From positions 101,446-165,445 of the forward strand of contig NZ_LMSL01000034.1 of the NCBI RefSeq assembly GCF_001428405.1: DNA of 64,000 bases, in the 5' to 3' direction. The position numbers and the translations under genes were made by a program. This document shows positions 8,332-15,334 of this stretch, piece by piece. Source of the stretch: Frateuria sp. Soil773. Its GTDB lineage: Bacteria; Pseudomonadota; Gammaproteobacteria; Xanthomonadales; Rhodanobacteraceae. Numbering within the stretch: position 1 is the first letter of the stretch; the number at the start of each line of letters is the position of its first letter. A model generated the notes under the pieces. The model ran no database searches. It saw nothing but the letters and a program-made list of their open reading frames with translations, and had not been told where the DNA came from.

Positions 8332-9507
8332 TCAGGCAGGCTGCCGGGCGGTGTGCACCCGATGGTGAGCCAGGTGATCTGGGTGAGGGTGCTCAGCCGG
8401 ATGCGCGGGTAACCGCAACTTGCGGCCACGCAAAGGTGCGTATTCCGAACCATCCAGATCAGGGCCGATTTGCACGAAGCCATCGGCATCGACCCAGAGC
8501 AACCCACGATCAAACAAGGTGTGGATGTCAGAGCGCAGGAGCAGGCCGTTCGGCACCACGTTCGAGGCCGCGCCACCGGATGCATACGGCACGATGTGCG
8601 CGCCTTCCAGGATTGCGAGGACCCCGCAGCCGGTGATGGCGCACTGGTGACCATACGCATCGAGCAAGGCCGCCTTGAACTGCGGCTGCCCTTCGCGTAA
8701 GGCGATGGCGCGCATTTCGTAGCGTCGCGCATCGGGTTCGCTCGCGAAATCGGGCAGGGCATCCCCGTAGACCTCCGCGCGGGCTTCCGCCAGCGCCTGT
8801 TCGGCCGGTCCCAGGTCCAGCTTCACGGCTTCCCATTTGCCCTCGGCGGACGGGCGCAAATCCCAGACGCCATGCTGGGCCACGTCGTAGAGCTCATACG
8901 TGACCCCGGTGGTCTGATCGCCCCGGCGATACAACACGTCTTTCGGGTGGCCGCGATCGGTGCGGTAACTCTTGCGGCCTGCATCGAAGTGGGGGCGGTT
9001 CGGCTCGTTGACCGTCAGCATCCCCGCGTTCTGGCGCACATCGGGGTGCCGCACTTCCGAATGATGCGCTTCCAGCCAGTCCGTGATTTCGCGGATCGTG
9101 CTGGGCCGGCTCAGCGCCTGCACCGCTTCCAGGACTTGCCAATACCGCGCATTGCGATCGAGGCGTGCGGCGGCTTTCTCTCCGGTCAAGCCCAGGTCGG
9201 CCGTTTCGGAATAGGGCGCCGGGCCACCGGTGGCGTGGTCGTAAAACCAATACCGCACGTCCCGCCCACCGCGAACGCCCACCCGGATCAGGAGGTCCTT
9301 CGGGTTACCTGCATCCGGCGTGAAGTCCTGGCGGGCGCGATCGTTGTGATGCCGGTTGGTGTCGTTGATCGACAAAACCGAGAGCTTGTTGGCCACGTCC
9401 GTCCACTTGCCCGGGTGGTGGCGTTCCAGCCACACGGTGATTTCCTTCACGGTGCACGGGCGACCGATCGCCCCAATGGCTTCCAGCACCTGGTCTCGCT
9501 TCGTCAT
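8332..9507 (-). CDS. HNH endonuclease with tandem N-terminal module
   Basis: 391 residues. The C-terminal third is an HNH nuclease fold of the HNH_2 type: HQCAITGCG, then LEGAHIVPYASGG and NGLLLRSDIHTLFDRG, which supply the His-Asn-His residues. Two copies of a winged-helix-like module of roughly 100 residues precede it. Each begins QVLEAI or QVLEAV, runs through EIT.WLE.HH, and ends near NRxHxDxxR and PKDxLxRxG. I chose the ATG at 9507 because an AGGGG site lies in front of it; an ATG nine codons upstream is also possible. It is followed by a tightly linked small gene. A defence nuclease is likely; the target is unknown. Confidence 0.85.
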   Translation of the reverse strand: MTKRDQVLEAIGAIGRPCTVKEITVWLERHHPGKWTDVANKLSVLSINDTNRHHNDRARQDFTPDAGNPKDLLIRVGVRGGRDVRYWFYDHATGGPAPYSETADLGLTGEKAAARLDRNARYWQVLEAVQALSRPSTIREITDWLEAHHSEVRHPDVRQNAGMLTVNEPNRPHFDAGRKSYRTDRGHPKDVLYRRGDQTTGVTYELYDVAQHGVWDLRPSAEGKWEAVKLDLGPAEQALAEARAEVYGDALPDFASEPDARRYEMRAIALREGQPQFKAALLDAYGHQCAITGCGVLAILEGAHIVPYASGGAASNVVPNGLLLRSDIHTLFDRGLLWVDADGFVQIGPDLDGSEYAPLRGRKLRLPAHPAEHPHPDHLAHHRVHTARQPA

Positions 9508-9573
9508 CCCTGTTTCCCCTGATTTGTTGAGCATCCATTCTAGCCGTGGACCCGTCTCACGGCCTGCGCCAGG

Positions 9574-9978
9574 TCACCGCTTCCCGCGCTTCCCCTTCGC
9601 CTTCCGTGCCGCCTCCGCGGCCAGGATTTTGGCCTGGCTCATCGCCAGGGAGCGATTCGCAATCAGCTGCATGCGCAGGGGTGTGGAGAGTTCCCCCTTC
9701 GCGGACATCGTCCGGATGTCCGCGAGCACGACTTCCGGTTTGCAACCGAGGTGAGGCGCCATGGCGCTGCCACACAAGCCTTGACGGATCAGATCCGGGA
9801 TCGCCTTGCGGCGGGCGACATGGGGCGGATCGAACCGGACCACCTGTTCAGCGTCCCTGAGTTGCGCCACGCGCTGGCGGGAGATGCCCAGAAGGCGTGC
9901 GATGTCGGAGCCGGAGGTGCCGGCGGCGGAGAGTTTGACGATTTTGGCGCGCCGCTGGGCTGCGCGATGGGGAGACAT
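9574..9978 (-). CDS. HTH DNA-binding protein
   Basis: A 134-residue basic protein with a clear helix-turn-helix at about residues 17-45 (SGSDIARLLGISRQRVAQL). A second region (LCGSAMAPHLGCKPEVV) resembles another HTH. The C-terminus is Lys/Arg/Ala-rich. It reads leftward toward the HNH operon, 66 bases away, and could regulate it. An alternative ATG lies two codons upstream. TTGACA is present upstream on the same strand, but without the TGAG element. Confidence 0.75.
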   Translation of the reverse strand: MSPHRAAQRRAKIVKLSAAGTSGSDIARLLGISRQRVAQLRDAEQVVRFDPPHVARRKAIPDLIRQGLCGSAMAPHLGCKPEVVLADIRTMSAKGELSTPLRMQLIANRSLAMSQAKILAAEAARKAKGKRGKR

Positions 9979-10274
9979 GACCATGGACCAAGGGTCGATG
10001 AAGGCTATGGGGCTGTCAAGGATTGGACGGACGACAGCCGGTGTCGAGACCGCACCCCAAACCCGTCTCCCATGCGTGGAAGGCCACCTGCGGTTCCGGT
10101 TCACCCCTGATGCGGGTCACGTTGGCTCAACGGCCGTCCCGGTCAACCCTTCGGGTGCGCCATTGCATTTCGCCCACCGCTGCACGCTCACGCGTTGGCT
10201 TTGTGGTGTCAGGGCCTTGTGCCGATGAGCCGCCGGTTCCCCGCGGGGCAATCCAGCCCCGAAGGAGCCACCCC
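9979..10274. other. Divergent intergenic region with no supported gene
   Basis: About 296 bases between the leftward HTH gene and the rightward radC-like gene. It holds a TTGACA (about 10015-10020, minus strand) and short GC-rich hairpins, but I see no open frame with a plausible start and no recognisable RNA. Confidence 0.4.
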
Positions 10275-10769
10275 ATGTTTGCACGAGACGTTTTGGGCCA
10301 CTACACACTGACACCGAGCACCGGGCCGCAAACCGAAGAAGACATCCTGGCCGCCGCCGAAGACATCCTGGCCCGTCGGCTCTACCGCGAAGCCACGATC
10401 AGCAACCCCCGCGACATGGAGCAGTTCTTGCGCATGCGCCTGGGTCACCTGGCGCACGAAGTCTTTGACGCAGTGTGGCTGGACAACAGGCACCGGGTCA
10501 TCGGCGTGGAACGCCTGGCCACCGGCACCGTGGATGGAGCGTCGGTGCATCCCCGCGAAGTCGTCAAAGCCGCCCTTCGGGCCAACGCGTCAGCCGTGGT
10601 GTTCTCGCACAACCACCCTTCGGGTCTGACCACCGAATCGCAGGCCGACAAACAGATCACGAAAGAGCTGCAAGCCGCTTTGGCGCTGGTGGGCACCCGG
10701 GTGCTGGATCACCTGATCGTCAGCGCCGGCCAAGAATGCACCAGCTTTGCCGCACGCGGGCTCTTGTGA
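10275..10769 (+). CDS. radC: RadC-like JAB/MPN-domain protein
   Basis: 164 residues. The C-terminal JAB domain carries the metal-binding JAMM signature: VVFSHNHPSGLTTESQAD near residues 110-127, with an upstream glutamate and Val-rich strands. It lacks the N-terminal HhH part of chromosomal RadC and so matches the short RadC versions common on integrative elements and phages, whose biochemical role is unsettled. The ATG at 10275 follows GAAGGAG. A GC hairpin overlaps its stop codon and a terminator follows. Confidence 0.88.
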   Translation: MFARDVLGHYTLTPSTGPQTEEDILAAAEDILARRLYREATISNPRDMEQFLRMRLGHLAHEVFDAVWLDNRHRVIGVERLATGTVDGASVHPREVVKAALRANASAVVFSHNHPSGLTTESQADKQITKELQAALALVGTRVLDHLIVSAGQECTSFAARGLL

Positions 10770-10793
10770 GCCCGCACCACCCTAGCCAAAGCA

Positions 10794-10817
10794 AAGGCCC
10801 CTTTCGGGGCCTTGTTT
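10794..10817 (+). terminator. Rho-independent terminator after radC
   Basis: Stem AAGGCCCC / GGGGCCTT with a 4-base loop, followed by GTTT. A second perfect hairpin (GCGGGCTC / GAGCCCGC) sits over the radC stop at 10757-10776. Confidence 0.8.
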
Positions 10818-10861
10818 CATGGCAAAAACAGGGAAAAGCGGAGTGTCGCTTAACCAACACC

Positions 10862-10923
10862 TTGACGTGGCCGTGCTTTTTTGAGTGGCGTGGGTTGACG
10901 GCAAGCGAAGTTTTGAGAAGATC
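10862..10923 (+). promoter_or_regulatory. Element-type promoter (copy C, with two -35 boxes)
   Basis: TTGACG occurs at 10862-10867 and again at 10895-10900. The second has a 17-bp spacer ending TGAG and AAGATC at 10918-10923, the form shared with the other element promoters. The first is also followed by TTTTTTGAG. Both point to the ankyrin gene at 11009. Confidence 0.55.
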
Positions 10924-11008
10924 ATGGGTGAGGCATGGAGCGCTTCATCCCCCGCCCAGGCGGGGACCGTTCCGCATCCGCCGGGACAACGACCCAGGAG
11001 CGCTACCC

Positions 11009-12157
11009 ATGTCCGATTTTATCGTGCGGCACCGCGATCACTTTTCCATCCATGCGTCTTACAACCCGGATCTTGTTTCCGAGATCAAAGCCATCCCTGG
11101 ACGGACCTTTCAAGGTTCGGACAAGACGTGGAATGTGCCCCTCGATGAAGGGGCTGCACTTGATCCCATTGCGGAGAAATACAACTTGATGCGGGGTTTC
11201 ACGCACGATGGTGTGCAAACCTTGGAAGACTTGAAGAAATATCTGGCACAGCCCACGACGGAAGCGTTGGAGGGGCAATTTGGTCTGCTTAAACCCTTGC
11301 ATGGAAGCGATACCACCATGGGATTCAGCAACGACGTCAACCATGTCTTTTCTTACAGCAACACCCGCGATACGGAACGCGTGACATTACTGAATGGCGC
11401 CTCGGCCGAAATGACCAAGGCACTCCTGGAAGCGGGGGCTGAGGTGAACCCCAAGCAAGAATACACAAACCTCACCCCACCGCCCGTGCCGCCACTTCAC
11501 TCGGCCAAAACCGTCGAGGTCGCCAACCTGCTGATGGCGGCGGGTGCGGATCCCAATGGTGAAATCCAATACACAAAAGATCGCCCACTTCACCGAGTTG
11601 AAAACCCCTATGTGGCGGTAGCTATCTTTCGAGGTGGCGCCGATCCCAACGCGCGGAACCAAGAAGGCAACACCCCATTGCACACGGCCCGGACATCGGA
11701 TGTGGCCACTGCGCTGTTGCAGACCGGGGCGGATCCGCACGCAGTGAATGAACGCGGTCAAACAGCATTGCATGCCTTGTCAGATGTCATGGCAGCGGCC
11801 TGGCGTGCTGGGCAGAACAGGTGGCCCACCAAGGAAATCTGGGATCAGCATTGGGAGACCGAAATGAATGATCACGCGGCGCACGCCCAGACCTTGCTCG
11901 CCAAAGGTGTCGATCCTGCTGTCCGCGATCAGGAAGGGCGCACCGCTGCTGAATACATGCAGCAGCAGCGATTCCCTTTCAACAACATGCTGGAATACGA
12001 GCAAAGCGTCAGTCCGCCTGCACCCCGTCAATCCATGCCTGAATTGCATGATCCCGGCCGGGAAACACCCGGCGTCAGGCAAACCATGCCAGTGCTCCAA
12101 GATGGCGGGGAGGGCTTTCGGCCGAGGCGGAACGATGGCCGCGGGATGGGTTTGTAG
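11009..12157 (+). CDS. Ankyrin-repeat protein with N-terminal alpha/beta module
   Basis: 382 residues. The first 60 residues (FSIHASYNPDLVSEIKAIPG, then TFQGSDKTWNVPL) look like the small module found beside some SNF2/HARP-type proteins, in which an 'IPGR..Q....W.VP' strand recurs. About six ankyrin repeats follow from residue 130, with the usual TPLHTA.....A..LL..GADP pattern, one of them stretched by a Trp-rich insert (RWPTKEIWDQHWETEM). The tail is Pro/Gly-rich and basic. No signal peptide is present. It is a single-gene unit with its own promoter and terminator. Protein binding is likely; whether it is exported to recipients is unknown. Confidence 0.82.
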   Translation: MSDFIVRHRDHFSIHASYNPDLVSEIKAIPGRTFQGSDKTWNVPLDEGAALDPIAEKYNLMRGFTHDGVQTLEDLKKYLAQPTTEALEGQFGLLKPLHGSDTTMGFSNDVNHVFSYSNTRDTERVTLLNGASAEMTKALLEAGAEVNPKQEYTNLTPPPVPPLHSAKTVEVANLLMAAGADPNGEIQYTKDRPLHRVENPYVAVAIFRGGADPNARNQEGNTPLHTARTSDVATALLQTGADPHAVNERGQTALHALSDVMAAAWRAGQNRWPTKEIWDQHWETEMNDHAAHAQTLLAKGVDPAVRDQEGRTAAEYMQQQRFPFNNMLEYEQSVSPPAPRQSMPELHDPGRETPGVRQTMPVLQDGGEGFRPRRNDGRGMGL

Positions 12158-12172
12158 GCTCATTGAAACGAC

Positions 12173-12202
12173 AAGGGCCGCAACAGCGGCCCTTTTCTTT
12201 TA
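12173..12202 (+). terminator. Rho-independent terminator after ankyrin gene
   Basis: Stem AAGGGCCGC / GCGGCCCTT with loop aaca, followed by TTTCTTTTAT. Arms are identical to those of the terminator at 3520-3549. Confidence 0.9.
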
Positions 12203-12232
12203 TCTACCGCCCTCATTTACTCCGGCAGTCGC

Positions 12233-12535
12233 TCAGTAGTCCCGTCGATCGTTCGTGGTCGCTCGCCACGACCGTAAGGCGTCCAGCTCCGCACGCCGGG
12301 CGGCCAGGACTTGGCGCGTTTCAGCCGCCTTCCTCGCCTCTATCGTATTCATGATGCGCGCGTGGTCCTCGGCGACCGCGATGCGCTGACGCTCATAGTC
12401 CTCCGCTTCATCACGCCGATTCCGATCACGCCGGATCAGGTCCTCGCGCACGGCCACCTGCGTGCGGTGGCGCCGCCAGAAACTCATCCAGATGCTTTCC
12501 TCGTCGAGAATTTGACCGATGTTCATGGTGTGCAC
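12233..12535 (-). CDS. Arg/Glu-rich coiled-coil hypothetical protein
   Basis: A 100-residue, highly charged protein (RREDLIRRDRNRRDEAEDYE and RKAAETRQVLAARRAEL) that is almost certainly helical and coiled. It has no signal peptide. It is the last gene behind the pilin operon, 89 bases after the pilin stop, and ends facing the ankyrin terminator. A second start lies three codons downstream (MNIGQIL). Function unknown. Confidence 0.65.
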   Translation of the reverse strand: MHTMNIGQILDEESIWMSFWRRHRTQVAVREDLIRRDRNRRDEAEDYERQRIAVAEDHARIMNTIEARKAAETRQVLAARRAELDALRSWRATTNDRRDY

Positions 12536-12624
12536 TCCGCAGGGTTGAAGGTCTCGATGCCTGTCTTACCATCGACAACGGGCGAAGTGTCGATGGCAAG
12601 AAGGGGCGTTCAGGAGCCGGATCG

Positions 12625-13224
12625 TCAGTGACCGATGATGTCCACGCCCACGCTGGGGCCGCTTGGGGTGTTATCACCGCTGCACCAGAAGGTCACCTTC
12701 GACATGTCCAGTTTCCCACCGGTCAGGATGGAGTCGCCGCCCATGAAGCCAGGATCCGAGTCCCCCACGATGACGTCGTCATAGCCTGAGTTGCCAAGCG
12801 CCATGAGGAGCTTGGTGCACTCCGCGCCGGCCTGCGGAATGTTGTTGATGTTGATGTCGAATTGCGCTTTGGACTTATACCAAGGAGCCGTTTGGATCAA
12901 GCCGTAGTCGGTATTTGGTTTACCGTCGACAAGCAGGTTCGCCGGAAAGATCGCCCCCTTCAACGCGGAATCATTCGACAAGCCGGTGTAGTCATGAGCA
13001 AGGCCGAAGGGGCTCGCGCGCAAGTTCGCAGCCAAGAGGTTCAACTGATCGGCCGTTTTCGCGGCCCCGCTGGAAGCGCTGGCCGACGAGAACACGGTGA
13101 ACGTCACCGCGGCCGCGCCGATCACGATGGCGAACACCAGGATGACTTCGAGCAAGCCGAAAGCGCGGCTGCGGCGCTTCATGCGCACGCGAGGGAACAT
13201 GGGGGAGAGGGTGAGGGTGGTCAT
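12625..13224 (-). CDS. Type IV pilin (PilS-like) with class III prepilin leader
   Basis: 199 residues. A basic leader (about 22 residues, ending KRRSRAFG) precedes LLEVILVFAIVIGAAAVTF, the hydrophobic helix of type IV prepilins with the invariant Glu at position +3 if cleavage falls after the Gly. Two cysteines (ECTKLL and FWCSG) can close the C-terminal disulfide loop, and the protein ends VGVDIIGH. It resembles the major pilins of conjugative thin pili. No prepilin peptidase or assembly ATPase is in the window, so they must lie to the left or be the host's. It is in an operon with a second pilin-like gene. Confidence 0.85.
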   Translation of the reverse strand: MTTLTLSPMFPRVRMKRRSRAFGLLEVILVFAIVIGAAAVTFTVFSSASASSGAAKTADQLNLLAANLRASPFGLAHDYTGLSNDSALKGAIFPANLLVDGKPNTDYGLIQTAPWYKSKAQFDININNIPQAGAECTKLLMALGNSGYDDVIVGDSDPGFMGGDSILTGGKLDMSKVTFWCSGDNTPSGPSVGVDIIGH

Positions 13225-13239
13225 GATGGGTCCGAGGGG

Positions 13240-13677
13240 TCAGTGGGTGATGAATTCCACGCCCACGCGGTCATGCGCGCGGCACGCGTGGTCGAGAGCG
13301 GAACGGTCGAGGTGGCCGTGGCGGAAGACGGAGCCGCCCACGGCGGTGGGGCCGGCAGCGGCCATCCAAACGTCATCGAAATCCGGCGCAGCCGTCGAGA
13401 CGAAGGCCACGCAATCCGCTTGCGGCACGCCGTCGATGTGGAGCGCGAAGTTCTTGAACGAGTGCGTATCCGGATACGGACCCGAGAAGGCGGTGAGTTC
13501 TCCCCATGGCAACATGACCGTGCCTTGCGGCGGGTTCAGATCGGCGTAGTTGCCCTTGTGGTTCAGGCGGATTTGCTGGGCGACGGAGGCCACCACCTGG
13601 GCCGCGCGGGTGGTGTCCGAAGCAAAAGCGGGCGAGGCGGCCAGGGCGAGGGTGGCGGCGAAGATCAGCGCTTTCAT
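13240..13677 (-). CDS. Secreted pilin-like globular protein with Sec leader
   Basis: 145 residues with a normal Sec signal peptide (MKALIFAATLALAASPAFA, cleavage after AFA). The mature part begins SDTTRAAQVVASVAQQIRLN, like the helix after a pilin transmembrane segment. It carries two cysteines (ADCVAF, HACRAHD) and ends VGVEFITH, closely matching the VGVDIIGH end of the pilin encoded 15 bases downstream. It therefore looks like a pilin without the membrane helix. The ATG at 13677 shares a base with the stop of the preceding gene (TGATG), so translation is coupled. Confidence 0.75.
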   Translation of the reverse strand: MKALIFAATLALAASPAFASDTTRAAQVVASVAQQIRLNHKGNYADLNPPQGTVMLPWGELTAFSGPYPDTHSFKNFALHIDGVPQADCVAFVSTAAPDFDDVWMAAAGPTAVGGSVFRHGHLDRSALDHACRAHDRVGVEFITH

Positions 13678-14186
13678 CACTGCACCCCCGCATTCACGGG
13701 TGCCACGCTCAACCCATCACGCGAGCGGATGAGCAGCACGTCCTGGCCCACCCGAATGTCCTGGTCGGCGTCCTGGACGACGCTGGTCAGGTTCGGGTTT
13801 GGACGGCCATTCGCTGCCGTGGTTTGCACGAAGATCTGGACGCCTTCATGGACGCGTGGCCGGTTACTGATCCCATTGCCAATCGCGGCCCCGGCCGCAC
13901 CCCCAACAATGGTGCCCAGCCCGCGAAAGCTGCCACTCGATTTACGCGTGACGGCATAGCCCGTGGCCGCGCCGATCGCCGTGCCCACAAAAACCGAGGT
14001 ATGGCCGTTGGGCTGCACTTGGATCTGCACGGGGCGGATCGCGACGACGCGGGCGAGGGAAGCCTGTTGAGCCGTCAAGGCGCTGCGGCTCGTGTAGACC
14101 TGTCCGCTGGTGTTGGGCAGGGTTGAGGCCGAAGCGCAAAGCGGCAGGGCGAGGAGAGCAAGGAGGGGAAGAGCAGAAGCGCGCAT
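13677..14186 (-). CDS. Glycine-zipper (2TM/SlyB-like) envelope protein
   Basis: 169 residues with a signal peptide (LPLLALLALPLCASA). A cysteine lies inside it but without a good lipobox. The centre holds a glycine-zipper hairpin (VGTAIGAATGYAVT and GTIVGGAAGAAIGNGI), as in outer-membrane SlyB-like and 2TM glycine-zipper proteins. A beta-rich C-terminal part contains DADQDIRVGQDVLLI. It sits between the carboxypeptidase-regulatory-like gene and the pilin pair in one leftward operon, so it may stabilise the pilus at the outer membrane; that is inference. Confidence 0.75.
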   Translation of the reverse strand: MRASALPLLALLALPLCASASTLPNTSGQVYTSRSALTAQQASLARVVAIRPVQIQVQPNGHTSVFVGTAIGAATGYAVTRKSSGSFRGLGTIVGGAAGAAIGNGISNRPRVHEGVQIFVQTTAANGRPNPNLTSVVQDADQDIRVGQDVLLIRSRDGLSVAPVNAGVQ

Positions 14187-14201
14187 GGAAGGCTCCGGAG
14201 A

Positions 14202-14831
14202 TTAGAAAAGGGTGGTGGCGTCCACGGCTTCGTCCACGTTTTGCGTGGTTTCGGCGGTGGGCGTGGAGTGCGAGAGGGCGACGCCGCTCAGGCCCAAGGC
14301 GATCGTGTCGAGGCAATCTTTGTCGTCACCGGTGGAGCAGACATTGCGAGCGTTCACGCTCACCGATGCGATTCGGCTGGGCGCCTGGATCGTGGCGGCA
14401 TACGCGCCGTTGCCGTCCGTTGACACGGTTTCGTGGCGTGAGAAGCCGCCCTCGAGCACCACGACCACGTCCACTTTGGCGCGAGGCAGAGTCTGGCCTT
14501 CGGCGAACACGACACCGCTGACTTGGACGCGACGGTGCAGCCATGAATAGCGCAGGGTGGGCAGAGTCGTGGGTTGCACGTTGTGGGGTCCGCGAGCGTA
14601 TTCACTCTCGACAGTGAGGGGGAATTGAACAGATGGGCCGACGGTTGCTCCCCAACCACTGAACCAACTGTCGCCATCTGGCAGCTGGTAGTCATTGGCG
14701 AATGCCGGCGTGTTCGAATCGGTGGACGCTTCCTGGGCGTGCAGGTCGATGCATTTCAAGCCGCCCAAGACGAAAAACGCGGCGACGAAGAGTTTGGCGG
14801 TGGTGCGGTCGAAGGCAGAGAGAGAGAGCAC
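14202..14831 (-). CDS. Carboxypeptidase-regulatory-like secreted or membrane-anchored protein
   Basis: 209 residues. An N-terminal hydrophobic segment (KLFVAAFFVLGGL, then CIDLHA) could be a signal peptide or anchor. Residues about 100-165 (VQVSGVVFAEGQTLPRAKV, then GAYAATIQAP) have the beta-sandwich pattern of carboxypeptidase-regulatory-like domains, which are common in adhesins. It is the first gene of the pilin operon, directly behind promoter copy D. The only upstream start is a GTG at 14831 with no clear ribosome-binding site, so the N-terminus is uncertain. Confidence 0.6.
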   Translation of the reverse strand: MLSLSAFDRTTAKLFVAAFFVLGGLKCIDLHAQEASTDSNTPAFANDYQLPDGDSWFSGWGATVGPSVQFPLTVESEYARGPHNVQPTTLPTLRYSWLHRRVQVSGVVFAEGQTLPRAKVDVVVVLEGGFSRHETVSTDGNGAYAATIQAPSRIASVSVNARNVCSTGDDKDCLDTIALGLSGVALSHSTPTAETTQNVDEAVDATTLF

Positions 14832-14860
14832 GGCGATGGCCTGTTTGGTCGGGACACCTC

Positions 14861-14889
14861 CAACTTCTCAAAAGACCTAAGACTGTCAA
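14861..14889 (-). promoter_or_regulatory. Element-type promoter (copy D) for the pilin operon
   Basis: On the minus strand TTGACA (14889-14884), 17-bp spacer ending TGAG, AAGTTG (14866-14861), then GAGGTGTCCCGACC. Through the start region it is nearly identical to copy B at 3562-3604. Confidence 0.65.
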
Positions 14890-14901
14890 GGTCATAACCT
14901 C

Positions 14902-14927
14902 AAAAAAGAAGCCGCCCGGAGGCGGCT
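14902..14927 (-). terminator. Rho-independent terminator of the small transcript
   Basis: On the minus strand AGCCGCC / GGCGGCT with a 4-base loop, then TTCTTTTTTG. It closes the putative small transcript starting near 15130, and lies just upstream of promoter copy D. Confidence 0.85.
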
Positions 14928-15130
14928 GCTAAATGGAGAGACTGATCCCCGCTCTTCTGGTCGCCCGCCTGGGACAAAAGAAGCAGCCCCAGGCGAAGCG
15001 CCAGAAGAAACACCACCGCTAACGTCCACTAACTCGAACCTGTTGTTGAACTTTTCCAGAGCGACGCAACAAGAACGAGCCTTCCAACACCCAAGCCAGC
15101 CCAGAGGTCTGACCCGACAAACAACTTATC
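14902..15130 (-). ncRNA. Candidate small structured transcript with its own promoter and terminator
   Basis: About 225 bases on the minus strand are bounded by promoter copy E and a strong terminator, and contain no ATG. Ahead of the terminator lies a nested hairpin: CTTCTGG pairs with CCAGAAG, and inside it CGCCTGGG pairs with CCCAGGCG around a 14-base loop. Two tiny alternative frames exist: TTG-initiated, 31 codons, behind AGGAG; and GTG-initiated, 45 codons. Neither is convincing. A regulatory RNA or leader-type small RNA encoded by the element is the best reading; its target is unknown. Confidence 0.45.
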
Positions 15131-15139
15131 TCCTACCAC

Positions 15140-15168
15140 CAGCCTCTCAAATCGCCCAGAACTGTCAA
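15140..15168 (-). promoter_or_regulatory. Element-type promoter (copy E) for the small transcript
   Basis: On the minus strand TTGACA (15168-15163), 17-bp spacer ending TGAG, AGGCTG (15145-15140). It lies directly behind the terminator of the adhesin unit and faces a stretch without a conventional gene. Confidence 0.55.
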
Positions 15169-15179
15169 GGTGCAAACCC

Positions 15180-15206
15180 AAAAAAGGAAGCCGCCTTTCG
15201 GCGGCC
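15180..15206 (-). terminator. Rho-independent terminator after the adhesin unit
   Basis: On the minus strand GCCGCC / GGCGGC with a GAAA loop, then TTCCTTTTTTGGG. Confidence 0.85.
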
Positions 15207-15211
15207 TCTCT

Positions 15212-15334
15212 TCATCTGGTGAACTCACCCACCGCATCGACTTCCAGATCCTCAGGCGAAGGGTTCGCCAGGCGTGAGTCGGGGTCGCCCAACTCTCGCG
15301 TGAGGAAGTCGAAATAAGCGGCGGCGGCGTTCAC
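15212..15334 (-). CDS. 40-residue small protein coupled to the adhesin
   Basis: A GTG at 15334 overlaps the adhesin stop codon (GTGA) and opens a 40-codon frame of acidic, soluble composition (YFDFLTRELGDPDSRLANPS, ending VGEFTR). It is followed within six bases by the terminator stem, so it fits exactly between the adhesin and the transcript end. A second GTG lies one codon upstream. No family can be assigned at this size. Confidence 0.5.
   Translation of the reverse strand: MNAAAAYFDFLTRELGDPDSRLANPSPEDLEVDAVGEFTR

Noticed and set aside
9574..10104. Longer N-terminal form of the HTH gene from 10104
   Set aside because: The extra 42 residues resemble spacer and the HTH domain begins after the ATG at 9978.
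10023..10275. A coding region upstream of radC
   Set aside because: The open frame lacks a ribosome-binding site and has basic, compositionally odd residues; it looks like spacer DNA.
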